In this document: piece by piece, positions 34,113 to 43,658 of the stretch
Layout of the letters: each line of letters starts with the position of its first letter
How positions within the stretch are numbered: the stretch's first letter is position 1
Notes under the pieces: model-generated
Database searches by the model: none
Told to the model about the DNA's origin: nothing
The model's input: only the letters and a program-made list of their open reading frames with translations
Made by a program: the position numbers and the translations under genes
Origin: Chryseobacterium sp. OSA05B
GTDB taxonomy: Bacteria > Bacteroidota > Bacteroidia > Flavobacteriales > Weeksellaceae
DNA: 64,000 nucleotides
Assembly: GCF_019970065.1 (NCBI RefSeq)
Contig: NZ_JAHXYH010000003.1
Span: 558,001 to 622,000, forward strand
Direction: 5' to 3'

Positions 34113-34300
34113 GTTGGAAAGTCTTAGAGTCGGAGGGTTTGAGTGTGGGAGAGTTGGTGCGTAAAGGTGTGTTAAATCCCACTCCTCAATTACTACAATA
34201 TCAGATATTCTTAGACTCTCCCCTTATACACGTATCCTAAAACTTACACTCCGCATCCCGAAACTCTCTAACTCTCCCACACTCCAACTCCCAAACTCAG
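34109..34300. repeat. 192-base inverted-repeat element, GAGAGTT type
   Basis: The ends CTGAGTT and AACTCAG are flush; over 38 bases per arm about 27 positions match without gaps, including perfect 15-base copies of GAGTGTGGGAGAGTT (34141-34155, inverted 34270-34284, offset). The left end contains the TGA of the upstream gene. A relative of the same length lies at 62844-63035. Confidence 0.7.
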
Positions 34301-34388
34301 TTCCGGCAAAATTCTATAACTATTATCCTTAAATTTATAACAGCTTTAGCCATTGATTTTGGACATTTGTACTATAAATTCAAGGATC

Positions 34389-37247
34389 ATGAACAGACAA
34401 TATAACATACTCGGAATGACGTGCTCCGGTTGTCAGAAAAAAATTTCTGAAAAACTCAACAGTGTTGAGGGAGTAACAGCCGATGTCAATCTGGAAACCC
34501 ATACCGCAACCATCACTTCCGATAATGAGATCGAACTTTCAGTTTTAAATAATGCTTTAGGAGATAAATACAGACTGGAAGATCCTAAGAAACCCGAAAC
34601 TGCATTTGTAAATCCTCAGGACAGGGTTTCACCCTCTTCAGTATATTATTGCCCGATGGAATGTGAGGGGGAAAAAGTATATTTCAAACAGGGCGAAAGA
34701 TGTCCGGTCTGCAAAATGTATCTGGTTCCCATTGAGGAAAAGCATGCAAAAGACCCGAATCATAAGCCAACCTATTCCTCAACTCATCTTCCGGAAAATT
34801 TTAAAGACAGTGTAGGAAAACATTACTGCCCAATGTTCTGTGAAGGCGATAAAGTGTATGATGAAAAAGGCGACTGTCCGGTTTGCCATATGCATTTAGA
34901 AGAAATCACAGAGGATTTGGCTAAAAATGCAGCTTCTCACAATCACCAACAGGCTCAATCCCATCATCATGATCACAGCCATCATCATGAAGCACCAAAG
35001 GTCACCGATGATATGGCAGGAAAGTATTACTGTCCGATGTATTGTGAAGGGGACAAAACGTATGATTCCAATGTAGGATGCCCTGTCTGTGGAATGGACC
35101 TGGTGAAATACCCGGAAAAGAAAACCGCAAAATACACCTGTCCTATGCACCCGGAGATCATTCGTGACGAGCCGGGAGACTGCCCAATCTGCGGAATGGA
35201 TCTTGTAAGAATGCCCGACAGTGAAGGTGATGAAGAGGATGAAACCTATAATATTTTAAAAAATAAATTTTTCACTTCTCTGGCGTTTACCGTTCCGGTT
35301 TTTATTCTTTCCATGGGTGGGATGTTCATTAATTTTCCTTTTTCTCACAAGATACAGGGATTCATTGAGCTTGCTTTTACCCTTCCTGTTCTGTTTTATT
35401 CAGGATGGTTCATTTTGAAAAGAGGCTGGGTTTCGTTTAAAACATGGAACTTAAATATGTTCAGCCTGATTGCATTAGGCGTTGCTGCAGCATTTATCTT
35501 CAGTATTGTGGCGTTGGCTTTTCCGGATATCATTCCTCATGAGATCAGAGGGCATAATCATGAGATCCCCTTGTATTTTGAGGCTGTCTGTGTGATTTTA
35601 ACGCTTGTCATATTGGGACAATTAATGGAAGCTGCCGCTCATAAGAAAACAGGGAATGCCATCAAGGAACTGATGAATCTTTCTCCGGATGAAGCCAATC
35701 TGATCGTTAATGGAGAAGAAAAAAGAGTACTGCTTTCTCAGGTGAAAATCGGAGACCTTTTAAAAGTAAAACCGGGTGAAAAAATTCCTGTTGACGGAAA
35801 AATCACCGAAGGAACTTCTTTGGTAGATGAAAGCATGATCACCGGAGAACCTGTACCTGTAGAGAAAAGTATTGACGACAGGATTTCTTCAGGTACCATC
35901 AACGGGAATAAAGTATTCATCATGAAAGCTGAAAAAGTAGGTGATGAAACGCTTCTTTCCCAGATCATTAAAATGGTGAATGAAGCCAGCCGAAGCAGAG
36001 CACCAATTCAGAAGCTAACTGACAGGGTTTCCAAAGTTTTTGTTCCTGTTGTGATTCTGATTGCGGTTCTGACGTTTGTTCTGTGGCAGTTTTTCGGACC
36101 GGAAGGAAAGAGAAGTTTATTTGCTTTCGTGAATGCCGTGGCAGTTCTAATAGTAGCCTGTCCGTGTGCACTTGGTTTAGCAACACCAATGTCATTGATG
36201 GTAGGAATCGGGAAAGGAGCCAAAAGCGGTATCCTGATCAAAAATGCAGAAGCACTGGAACAGATGCACAAAGTGAATGTTCTGATTACAGATAAAACCG
36301 GGACATTGACAGAAGGAAAACCCTCAGTACAATATATTGAAACTTCAGGAAACGGCGACAAAAATGAAATTTTAAAACTGGCTTTTTCCCTTAATCAAAA
36401 CTCGGAACACCCGTTGTCCAATGCGGTGATCAAAAAAGCAAAAGAAGAAAATTTAACGGCTGAAAAGGTAGATCAATTTGAAAATATCTCAGGAAAAGGA
36501 GTTCAGGGAAATATCAATGGAAAAACGGTTTATTTAGGAAACGAAAGTCTTCTGATCTCCAGCAACCTTTCCATTTCGCAGGAGTTAAAAGAAAAAGCAG
36601 TGGAAGTACAGTCCAAGGCACATACTATATCTTATATCGCGCAGGATAAAAAGGTGTTAGGTTTCATCAGTTTTACCGATAAAATCAAGGAGACTTCTAA
36701 AAAAGCAGTTCAGCGTTTGATGAATGAGGGAATTGATGTCATCATGATGACGGGAGACAATGAACACACAGCTAAAGCGGTTGCCGAAGAATTGGGAATT
36801 AAACATTACAAAGCAAGCTGTCTTCCGGAAGATAAACTGAATGAGGTGAAAAAACTTCAGCAGCAAGGTAAGATCGTAGCGATGACCGGCGATGGGATCA
36901 ATGACTCCCCTGCTTTAGCCCAATCCAATGTAGGAATTGCAATGGGAACCGGAACCGATGTCGCCATGGAAAGTGCGGAGATCACGCTATTAAAAGGTGA
37001 TATTTTAGGAGTAGCAAAAGCGAAACTGCTAAGTGAAAAGCTCCTTAAAAACATCAAGGAAAACCTGTTTTTCGCCTTCATCTATAATGTACTGGGTATT
37101 CCGGTAGCGGCAGGATTATTGTATCCTTTCTTTGGAATATTATTATCACCCATGATCGCAGCAGCAGCAATGAGTGTCAGTTCACTGTCTGTTATTCTGA
37201 ATTCACTGCGCTTAAACTCTGTGGATCTGGATGCTGATATAAAATAG
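34389..37247 (+). CDS. copA: Copper-type P1B ATPase with five N-terminal metal modules
   Basis: A 952-residue heavy-metal efflux ATPase. The N-terminus has an HMA domain (GMTCSGC, 9-15), then four cysteine-rich heavy-metal-binding modules of CPMxxEG...CPxCxM type (about 86-113, 146-171, 213-240, 250-274), with a His-rich stretch between the second and third (184-200). The pump core has TGEP, the ion-site CPC (591-593), phosphorylated Asp635 in DKTGT, SEHP and GDGIND. CPC with these partners predicts Cu(I)/Ag(I) export. The ATG at 34389 is preferred over one 12 codons earlier because it is preceded by AAGGATC. DUF72 follows at six bases. Confidence 0.9.
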   Translation: MNRQYNILGMTCSGCQKKISEKLNSVEGVTADVNLETHTATITSDNEIELSVLNNALGDKYRLEDPKKPETAFVNPQDRVSPSSVYYCPMECEGEKVYFKQGERCPVCKMYLVPIEEKHAKDPNHKPTYSSTHLPENFKDSVGKHYCPMFCEGDKVYDEKGDCPVCHMHLEEITEDLAKNAASHNHQQAQSHHHDHSHHHEAPKVTDDMAGKYYCPMYCEGDKTYDSNVGCPVCGMDLVKYPEKKTAKYTCPMHPEIIRDEPGDCPICGMDLVRMPDSEGDEEDETYNILKNKFFTSLAFTVPVFILSMGGMFINFPFSHKIQGFIELAFTLPVLFYSGWFILKRGWVSFKTWNLNMFSLIALGVAAAFIFSIVALAFPDIIPHEIRGHNHEIPLYFEAVCVILTLVILGQLMEAAAHKKTGNAIKELMNLSPDEANLIVNGEEKRVLLSQVKIGDLLKVKPGEKIPVDGKITEGTSLVDESMITGEPVPVEKSIDDRISSGTINGNKVFIMKAEKVGDETLLSQIIKMVNEASRSRAPIQKLTDRVSKVFVPVVILIAVLTFVLWQFFGPEGKRSLFAFVNAVAVLIVACPCALGLATPMSLMVGIGKGAKSGILIKNAEALEQMHKVNVLITDKTGTLTEGKPSVQYIETSGNGDKNEILKLAFSLNQNSEHPLSNAVIKKAKEENLTAEKVDQFENISGKGVQGNINGKTVYLGNESLLISSNLSISQELKEKAVEVQSKAHTISYIAQDKKVLGFISFTDKIKETSKKAVQRLMNEGIDVIMMTGDNEHTAKAVAEELGIKHYKASCLPEDKLNEVKKLQQQGKIVAMTGDGINDSPALAQSNVGIAMGTGTDVAMESAEITLLKGDILGVAKAKLLSEKLLKNIKENLFFAFIYNVLGIPVAAGLLYPFFGILLSPMIAAAAMSVSSLSVILNSLRLNSVDLDADIK

Positions 37248-37253
37248 AAAAAC

Positions 37254-37982
37254 ATGAAAAAAGGAAGTCTTTACATTGGATGTTCGGGATTTTATAATAA
37301 CGACTGGAAAGGGTCGCTATATCCCGAAAACGCCCAAAGTAAAGACTTTCTTACTTTATATTCCGCAGTTTTCAATACGGTGGAGATCAATTCTACCTTT
37401 TATAGAAAACCTACCGCCAAAACACTTTTAAAATGGCATGATGAAACACCAGACGATTTTAGGTTCTTCATCAAAATTCCGAAAGCTATTTCCCATGAAA
37501 AACGTCTGAAAGAGGCTAAAGAAGATATATCAGAATTCTGCACCCATATTCAGACCCACTTACAAGAAAAGCTTTCAGGGTTTCTGTATCAGTTTCCGCC
37601 TTCCTTTAAAAAATCGCAGGAAAATATAGATCTGATTGTAGCCAGCCTTGATCCTACTTATGTAAATGTCATAGAATTCCGTCATGAATCCTGGTGGACT
37701 GATGAAATTTTCACTCTTTTAAAAGATAATAATATCATTTTTTCCGTGGTAAGTTTTCCCGGAAACCTTCCTGAAGACATGATCATTAATCATTCTGAAA
37801 TCCTCTATTACAGGCTCCATGGAAAACCGGTCCTTTATAAATCCGAGTACAGCTCAGAGTATATTGATGCTCTTGCGGAAAAAATCAAACAATCAGAAAG
37901 AAAAGCCTTTATATTTTTTAATAATACCTGGGGAACTGCTGCGATTAAAAATGCGCTGTATCTCAAGAAAATTTTAAAATAA
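37254..37982 (+). CDS. DUF72 family protein
   Basis: A 242-residue protein with the DUF72 TIM-barrel signature: YIGCSGFYNNDWKGSLYPE at the start, FNTVEINSTFYRKPTAKTLLKWHDETPDDFRFFIKIPKAISHEKRL, and FFNNTWGTAAIKNA at the end. The family is widespread but of unknown function. It starts six bases after the copper ATPase and is probably cotranscribed; a link to metal handling is not otherwise supported. Confidence 0.9.
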   Translation: MKKGSLYIGCSGFYNNDWKGSLYPENAQSKDFLTLYSAVFNTVEINSTFYRKPTAKTLLKWHDETPDDFRFFIKIPKAISHEKRLKEAKEDISEFCTHIQTHLQEKLSGFLYQFPPSFKKSQENIDLIVASLDPTYVNVIEFRHESWWTDEIFTLLKDNNIIFSVVSFPGNLPEDMIINHSEILYYRLHGKPVLYKSEYSSEYIDALAEKIKQSERKAFIFFNNTWGTAAIKNALYLKKILK

Positions 37983-37986
37983 TGAT

Positions 37987-38811
37987 TTACTTCTCTATTA
38001 AAACATCCACATTAATGGAGGGCTCTCCTGCTGAGAACTTTTTCCATTCTCCGAAATAGTTTCTGTAATAGGTATTTTTAGAAAACGCAAAAATATTTCC
38101 TCCCAAAAAAAGTCTTCCTTTAAAATCTTCAGAAGCCCGTACGGAAACAAAAAAATCCCCACTCAGCCAGATGCTTTGATCATTCAGATCCAAAGATACG
38201 GTATTTTCCAGGATGTCTTCTTTCGAAATCGTGAGTTTAAGTGTTTCATTAACCACCGATTCTCCAGGAAAATCACCAGCAGATTTTTGAATATCGAAGA
38301 TCAGTGTAACAGGCTGTTCAATCTCAAAATAAACGAGATTAAGATTGATCTTTTTTACCTTTAATTTTCTTTCGTTTTTAATCTTTATTGCGTATTCCCT
38401 GAATATTTTTTTCAGATCCTGAGAATCATACCCGCAATACATTCTTTTTGAATTTCTGGTTCCAAAGTTCTTTTGAGTATATTTCTTTGGAATAATGTTC
38501 ACATTTTCAATTTCAACCGCTTTTTTACTGAGTGAAATATCATATTTCATTAAAGCTTCAAAATCTGAAATCTTCATGTGAAAAGGCTCATAACCGTTGA
38601 CATCAACTTTCAGTATCCTGTTTTTATCGACACCTGTAAGATCAACAACATATTTTCCTTCCTCATTCGTAATACTTCCGGTATCTTCATTTTCGATTCC
38701 TATTCTGGCATCTGCAACAGGGTGATGTTTTTCAGAAAAAATAGTTCCGGAAATCTTCTGAGCTGATAAGTTGGCTGTAGCCAGAAGAATAAGTAGATAT
38801 TTAAAATTCAT
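37987..38811 (-). CDS. Secreted protein with carboxypeptidase-like regulatory domain
   Basis: A 274-residue protein. The start MNFKYLLILLATANLSAQ is a standard signal peptide, so the ATG at 38811 is preferred over one 15 codons upstream. Residues ~20-95 form a beta-sandwich of the CarboxypepD_reg type (GTIFSEKHHPVADARIGIENEDTGSITNEEGKYVVDL), a fold used in TonB-dependent receptors and surface proteins of Bacteroidetes. The remaining ~180 residues are unrecognised. Probably periplasmic or outer membrane. It ends convergent with DUF72, four bases apart. Confidence 0.8.
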   Translation of the reverse strand: MNFKYLLILLATANLSAQKISGTIFSEKHHPVADARIGIENEDTGSITNEEGKYVVDLTGVDKNRILKVDVNGYEPFHMKISDFEALMKYDISLSKKAVEIENVNIIPKKYTQKNFGTRNSKRMYCGYDSQDLKKIFREYAIKIKNERKLKVKKINLNLVYFEIEQPVTLIFDIQKSAGDFPGESVVNETLKLTISKEDILENTVSLDLNDQSIWLSGDFFVSVRASEDFKGRLFLGGNIFAFSKNTYYRNYFGEWKKFSAGEPSINVDVLIEK

Positions 38812-39078
38812 CAAATAAAATAATTCCCCAATATAGGAAGAATAAGAAAACTTCAATACAAATAGAAAAAATAAATGGATTCAGTATTTATAAATGTTAA
38901 AATTAAAGAATACAAAAACATAATCCTCAAACCCTTTACTTTTACCCTAAATATGCTTTAAAATAAAGTCCTTAAAATAAACTTAAAAAGTAAAAATTTA
39001 ACAAATGATGGCATATAATTTGTTAACATTTCAGCATTATTTTAACGATTTTTAACTATTTAAATCTCCATTATCTTT

Positions 39079-39945
39079 ATGAAAAAAAAATTTGGGGAAA
39101 AGTCAAGAAATATGACTTTTCTTGGGTTGACTGCATTGATGAGTGCGGCTTCAATTGTATTCAACAGCTGTAATAACAAAACCGATGTGAAAGAATCTGC
39201 TCAGATTACTTCACAGGAACATCCCACCGTACAAACGGTCCCCCAAATAGATGATGAGAGTGTAGAAACCGATAAAAGAATTATCTATCTTACTTTTGAT
39301 GACGGCCCCAATCAGGGAACGGAAAATCTTCTTAAGATCTTAAACAAGAGAAACGTGTGTGCCACTGCCTTTCTGGTAGGAAAACATGCCTATGGAAGTA
39401 AAAGACAGAAAGATGATATGGAGCTTCTAAAAAGCAATCCTCTGATCGAGCTGGCCAATCACAGCTTTACCCATGCCCATAACAAATACACAGACTTTTA
39501 CAAAAATGCAGATGCAGTTGTCCGTGATTTTGACATTGCAAAAGACAGTCTTAAGCTTTACGATAAAATAGCCAGAACTCCAGGCAGAAATATCTGGAGA
39601 CTGAATAATATTAACGTTACGGATATTAAAGGCTCAACCGATGCCGCCAACGGTCTTAGAAAAGCTGGCTATAAAGTAATCGGATGGGATCTTGAATGGA
39701 GACCTTCCCAAAAAATGACGTTGAAAGGCAGCCACGAAGCGATGATCAAAAAGGTAGACAGCATCTTCCTTAACGATCTGGAAAAAACATCCAGACACCT
39801 GGTCTTCCTTACGCATGACCAATACTTGAGGGATGCAGATTCCATCAATGAACTGGATATGTTTATTGAAAAACTGCAGAAGAGCAACAAGTTTGTGTTC
39901 AGGAAGATCTCGCAGTATCCGAAGATTAATGATATACTTAATTAA
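39079..39945 (+). CDS. Polysaccharide deacetylase family lipoprotein
   Basis: A 288-residue NodB-type protein. The N-terminus (about 12-30) is hydrophobic and ends in FNSCNN, a lipobox-like site. The NodB domain shows LTFDDGPNQG (motif 1) and ANHSFTHAH (motif 2, HxxxH). Carbohydrate esterases of family 4 deacetylate chitin, peptidoglycan or related polymers; the substrate is not evident. Its stop is followed within a few bases by a quasi-repeat tract at 39950. Confidence 0.87.
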   Translation: MKKKFGEKSRNMTFLGLTALMSAASIVFNSCNNKTDVKESAQITSQEHPTVQTVPQIDDESVETDKRIIYLTFDDGPNQGTENLLKILNKRNVCATAFLVGKHAYGSKRQKDDMELLKSNPLIELANHSFTHAHNKYTDFYKNADAVVRDFDIAKDSLKLYDKIARTPGRNIWRLNNINVTDIKGSTDAANGLRKAGYKVIGWDLEWRPSQKMTLKGSHEAMIKKVDSIFLNDLEKTSRHLVFLTHDQYLRDADSINELDMFIEKLQKSNKFVFRKISQYPKINDILN

Positions 39946-39949
39946 TATA

Positions 39950-40000
39950 ATAATCTAAAAGTGTAACAATCTGACAATGTAAAAGTATAACAGTGTAATA
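39950..40000. repeat. Imperfect AATGTAAC-type quasi-repeat
   Basis: The stretch after the deacetylase stop is built of ten-base-like units such as AAGTGTAACA, ATCTGACAAT, GTAAAAGTAT and AACAGTGTAA. It has no visible inverted partner. It belongs by position and style with the other stop-codon-adjacent repeats. Confidence 0.45.
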
Positions 40001-40105
40001 ATATTATGGTCGGCTAACAACTAGTAAATAGTACACCAGCAACTGTCAACAACAATTTTACAGATTCATTAGTTTTTTCCTTTTATAATTCAGAAATTTG
40101 CATTT

Positions 40106-40765
40106 ATGGGTATTCAAGAAAATTATACAGCGATAAAAGATCAGTTACCTGCAGGGGTTCAGTTGGTAGCGGTCTCAAAAACACATCCGGTCGAGGCTGT
40201 TCAGGAAGTTTATGATCTGGGGCAGAAAGTTTTTGGTGAAAACAAAGTTCAGGAGCTTATGGAGAAGTATCCGCTACTGCCTAAAGATATAGAATGGCAT
40301 CTGATCGGGCATCTGCAGACGAATAAAGTAAAGTATATTGCTCCGTTCATTGATACCATTCAAAGTGTGGACTCTGAGAAACTTCTTGCAGAGATCAGTA
40401 AGGAAGCAGCTAAGAATGACAGAATAATTAAAGTCCTGTTGCAGGTGAAAATTGCTGCAGAAGAAAGTAAGTTCGGACTTGAGATTGATGAGGCCAAAGC
40501 TCTGTTTCAAAAATATATTGACGGAGGTTTTTCCAGTGTTGAAATTACCGGCTTGATGGGAATGGCCACATTTACGGATGATAAAGATCAGGTAAAAGAA
40601 GAATTTTTAATTTTAAAAGGGCTTTTTGATGTATTAAATCAGTTAAAAACACTTAAAACATTATCTATGGGAATGAGTGATGATTTCCCTTCTGCCATTG
40701 AATGCGGTGCCAATTCCGTGAGGGTTGGATCTGCTATTTTCGGGAGAAGAGATTACTCAAAATAG
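40106..40765 (+). CDS. YggS family PLP homeostasis protein
   Basis: A 219-residue PLP-binding protein with the alanine-racemase N-terminal barrel. Lys25 in VAVSKTHPVE holds the cofactor; HLIGHLQTNK, GLMGMAT and the phosphate-binding LSMGMSDDFPSAIECGANSVRVGSAIFG are characteristic. The family balances free PLP and amino/keto acid pools rather than catalysing racemisation. Confidence 0.93.
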   Translation: MGIQENYTAIKDQLPAGVQLVAVSKTHPVEAVQEVYDLGQKVFGENKVQELMEKYPLLPKDIEWHLIGHLQTNKVKYIAPFIDTIQSVDSEKLLAEISKEAAKNDRIIKVLLQVKIAAEESKFGLEIDEAKALFQKYIDGGFSSVEITGLMGMATFTDDKDQVKEEFLILKGLFDVLNQLKTLKTLSMGMSDDFPSAIECGANSVRVGSAIFGRRDYSK

Positions 40766-40808
40766 TATATTTAGGTATGGTTTTTGCTAATAATTGAATC
40801 AAAAAATC

Positions 40809-40816
40809 TAAATTTG
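40809..40816 (+). promoter_or_regulatory. Promoter -7 box of the sigma-54 activator gene
   Basis: TAAATTTG matches TAnnTTTG; it ends six bases before the ATG, suggesting a very short leader or none. A TTTG lies 22 bases upstream. Confidence 0.5.
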
Positions 40817-40821
40817 CAACT

Positions 40822-42006
40822 ATGCAAAAAATCCTTATTGTAGAAGACGAAAAAGCAATCTCGGGAGTATTACACAGTATCCTTTCTGATGAACTTACCG
40901 AATACGAATTTGTTATCGCTGAAGATGGCCTTGAAGGCTACAAACAGATAGAAAAAGAAGATTTCGCATTGGTGATCTCCGATATTAAGATGCCTAAACT
41001 TTCCGGAACGGAACTTTTAAAGCAAAGCATGATCTTGAAGCCTGAAAGCACATTTATCATGATCTCGGGTCACGCAGATATCGATTCCGCGGTTTCCTGT
41101 TTAAAGGAAGGGGCTTACGACTTCATTTCCAAACCTATCGACATCAACAGACTGATTACAAGCGTGAAAAATGCTTTGGCCAAAGAAAGTCTGAAAAAGG
41201 AAAATAAAAATCTCCAAACTGAAAATAAGACCTTAAAAAGAAAAGTCAACAAAAAATACCAGATGATCGGTGATTCTCCTGCTTTGAAAAAAATTCAGGA
41301 CATGATCGAAAAAGTAGCGGTTTCCGATGCCAGAGTTCTGATCACAGGACCGAACGGGGCGGGAAAAGAATTGGTAGCTCATGCGATTCACAACCAAAGT
41401 GAGCGCGCAAGAGGTCCGATGATTGAGGTAAACTGTGCGGCTATTCCATCTGAACTTATTGAATCTGAACTTTTCGGACACGTAAAAGGTTCTTTTACAG
41501 GAGCTATTAAAGATAAGCAGGGAAAATTTGAACAGGCCACCGGAGGAACCATCTTTTTGGATGAGATCGGAGATATGAGTCTTATTGCTCAGGCTAAAGT
41601 CTTGAGAGCATTGCAGGAAAGCAAAGTTTCTCCTGTGGGAAGCGATAAGGAAATAAAAGTTGATGTAAGAGTGATTGCAGCAACCAATAAAAACATGCAG
41701 AAGGAGATTGAGGAAGGGAAATTCAGGGAAGACCTTTACCACAGGCTTTCTGTGATTGAAATCTACGTTCCGCCATTGGATGACAGAAAAGAAGATATCA
41801 AATTATTAGTAGATCATTTTTCCGGTATGATTGCCGATGAACATGGTACTGCCGTGAAAAAATTTGATGATAAAGCGATTGATGCTCTTAAAGTGCTTTC
41901 ATGGACTGGAAATATCAGAGAACTGAGAAATGTGGTGGAAAGATTAATTATTCTTGGCGGAAATTCTGTTTCCGAGGAGGATGTTGCAAGTTTTGTAAGG
42001 AAATAA
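40822..42006 (+). CDS. Sigma-54-dependent response regulator lacking a DNA-binding domain
   Basis: A 394-residue NtrC-like protein. A receiver domain (about 1-120, phospho-Asp54 in VISDIKMP) is joined through a coiled-coil (about 130-150) to a sigma-54 AAA+ domain (about 155-375) with GSFTGA (close to the canonical GAFTGA sigma-contact loop), FLDEIGDM and RVIAATN. The Walker A reads GPNGAGKE where GESGTGKE is usual. The protein stops just after WTGNIRELRNVVERL plus 15 residues, without a Fis-type HTH, so DNA binding, if any, is not through the normal domain. No histidine kinase is adjacent. Confidence 0.9.
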   Translation: MQKILIVEDEKAISGVLHSILSDELTEYEFVIAEDGLEGYKQIEKEDFALVISDIKMPKLSGTELLKQSMILKPESTFIMISGHADIDSAVSCLKEGAYDFISKPIDINRLITSVKNALAKESLKKENKNLQTENKTLKRKVNKKYQMIGDSPALKKIQDMIEKVAVSDARVLITGPNGAGKELVAHAIHNQSERARGPMIEVNCAAIPSELIESELFGHVKGSFTGAIKDKQGKFEQATGGTIFLDEIGDMSLIAQAKVLRALQESKVSPVGSDKEIKVDVRVIAATNKNMQKEIEEGKFREDLYHRLSVIEIYVPPLDDRKEDIKLLVDHFSGMIADEHGTAVKKFDDKAIDALKVLSWTGNIRELRNVVERLIILGGNSVSEEDVASFVRK

Positions 42007-42031
42007 TTTAATTGAACATTAAATATATTAT

Positions 42032-42063
42032 AAAAATTTGCAGTAGCCCTACTGCAAATTTTT
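42032..42063 (+). terminator. Terminator of the sigma-54 activator gene
   Basis: Arms AAAAATTTGCAGTA and TACTGCAAATTTTT around GCCC, followed by further T residues (nine or more). Confidence 0.9.
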
Positions 42064-42111
42064 TTTTTGCCCTTTTTTAAGTATTAAACTATATATGAAT
42101 CATAAAATAAG

Positions 42112-43470
42112 ATGAGCTTTTTAAACAAAAACTATACGAAAGAATGCCTGACTCTGGCTCTACCTGTAATGCTTACGCAGGTGGGGCAGGTCTCAGTGAA
42201 TTTATTTGACAATATTATTGTCGGAAAACTTTTAGGTGCAGATGCCCTTGCTTCGGTTTCATTGGGAAATGCTGTATTTTTCTCAGTGTTTGTATTGGCG
42301 CTGGGGTTTTCATTTGCTATTCCTCCGCTGGTTTCCGAAGCACACTCCAAGCAAGACCACGGAACGATCAATTCTGTATTCAGTCACGGATTTGTGATCA
42401 ATATGTCGGTGGGAATTATTTTAATGGCAGTTTTACTTTTAGGGATGCCACTACTCTACCATTCCGGACAGCCGGCGAAGATCATTCCTAATACCGTAGA
42501 CTTCCTGGGCATTATGGCGATCAGTATGATCCCGTTTATGGCTTTTCAGACGCTCCGTGAGGTTTCTGAAGGACTTTCCTATACCATAGGGGTAACCAAG
42601 GCTACCATCATCGCCAATATCATCAATATTGTCCTGAACTATGTTTTGATCAAAGGAATCTGGATCTTCCCTGAGATGGGGGTAAAAGGTTCGGCTTTAG
42701 CAACACTGATTTCCAGAATATTCATGGTGGTTTTCCTTTATGTTGTATTGGTAAAAGAGAAAAAAACAAGACGATATATTAAAGATTTTTCTTTAAAAAT
42801 CCAGGTGTTCTCCAAAAATATGTTTGATAAAATGGTGAAACTGGGTCTGCCTACTGCTTTACAGATGTTCTTTGAAGTAACGGCTTTCGCAGGTGCGGCC
42901 TTTATCTGCGGACTGATCTCCGCTCACGATATTGCTTCTCATCAGATCGCCTTGAGTATGGCCTCATTCACCTTCAACCTTTGCGTAGGATTCAGTGTGG
43001 CATCAACGGTGATGATCGGAAGAAAGCTTGGTGAACAGAATTTCGTTGAATTAAGAAAAGTCGGGATCAATAACCTGAAGATATCCTTTATTTTCATGTG
43101 TATCTGCGGATTGTTCTTTGTTCTGGGAAGAAATATCCTTCCGACTTTCTTTACTAAAAAAGAAGAGGTTGAAGTGATTATGCTGGCTTCAAAGCTAATG
43201 ATTATCGCTGCTTTATTCCAGCTTTCGGACGGGATTCAGGTAACGGCTTTAGGGATGCTGAGAGGTCTTCAGGATGTAAAGATTCCATCGATCTATACTT
43301 TTATCGCGTACTGGGTGATTACAATTCCTTTAGGATATTTCCTGTGTGTCACTTTAAAAATGGGTGCTTTCGGAATGTGGATCGCTTTAGGATTGGGACT
43401 TACCGTTTCAGCGGTTTTCCTGGTGAAACGATTTCTCAATATGTCTGCGAAGAGGATTAAGCAAAATTAG
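42112..43470 (+). CDS. MATE family efflux transporter
   Basis: A 452-residue protein with about 12 membrane helices in two homologous halves. ALPVMLTQVGQVSVNLFDNIIVGKLLG and the QTLREVSEGLSYT and LGMLRGLQDVKIPSIY segments are typical of the DinF/NorM-type multidrug and toxin extrusion family, which exports cations by Na+ or H+ antiport. The substrate is not predictable. Its stop codon is followed immediately by a purine-rich repeat (43468-43560). Confidence 0.93.
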   Translation: MSFLNKNYTKECLTLALPVMLTQVGQVSVNLFDNIIVGKLLGADALASVSLGNAVFFSVFVLALGFSFAIPPLVSEAHSKQDHGTINSVFSHGFVINMSVGIILMAVLLLGMPLLYHSGQPAKIIPNTVDFLGIMAISMIPFMAFQTLREVSEGLSYTIGVTKATIIANIINIVLNYVLIKGIWIFPEMGVKGSALATLISRIFMVVFLYVVLVKEKKTRRYIKDFSLKIQVFSKNMFDKMVKLGLPTALQMFFEVTAFAGAAFICGLISAHDIASHQIALSMASFTFNLCVGFSVASTVMIGRKLGEQNFVELRKVGINNLKISFIFMCICGLFFVLGRNILPTFFTKKEEVEVIMLASKLMIIAALFQLSDGIQVTALGMLRGLQDVKIPSIYTFIAYWVITIPLGYFLCVTLKMGAFGMWIALGLGLTVSAVFLVKRFLNMSAKRIKQN

Positions 43471-43560
43471 AGAATTGGAAGCGGGAAGAGGGAGGATGGA
43501 AGTTACTATTGGTTTTTTTTATTTCTGAATAACGACTCTACTTCCTCTTCAGTATTTCTA
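43468..43560. repeat. GGAAGTTACTATT-type repeat after the MATE gene
   Basis: From the TAG stop runs GGAAGCGGGAAGAGGGAGG, then GGAAGTTACTATT; a degenerate inverted counterpart (CTTCCTCTTC, 43541-43550) follows. Sequence is shared with elements at 45676-45809 and 53346-53478. Confidence 0.6.
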
Positions 43561-43580
43561 ATATCATAAAAAAATTAATA

Positions 43581-43617
43581 AAAAGCTGCGCGAAGTCTTC
43601 GACTTCGCGCAGCTTTT
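43581..43617 (+). terminator. CTTCG-capped terminator before the GLPGLI gene
   Basis: Seventeen-base perfect arms (43581-43597, 43601-43617) with a TTC loop closed by C-G, followed by T residues. Its central GCGAAGTCTTCGACTTCGC recurs at 44499-44517. Confidence 0.85.
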
Positions 43618-43658
43618 TTTATTTTTGGTCCCTCAATTAAACAGAATCAATAAAAATC

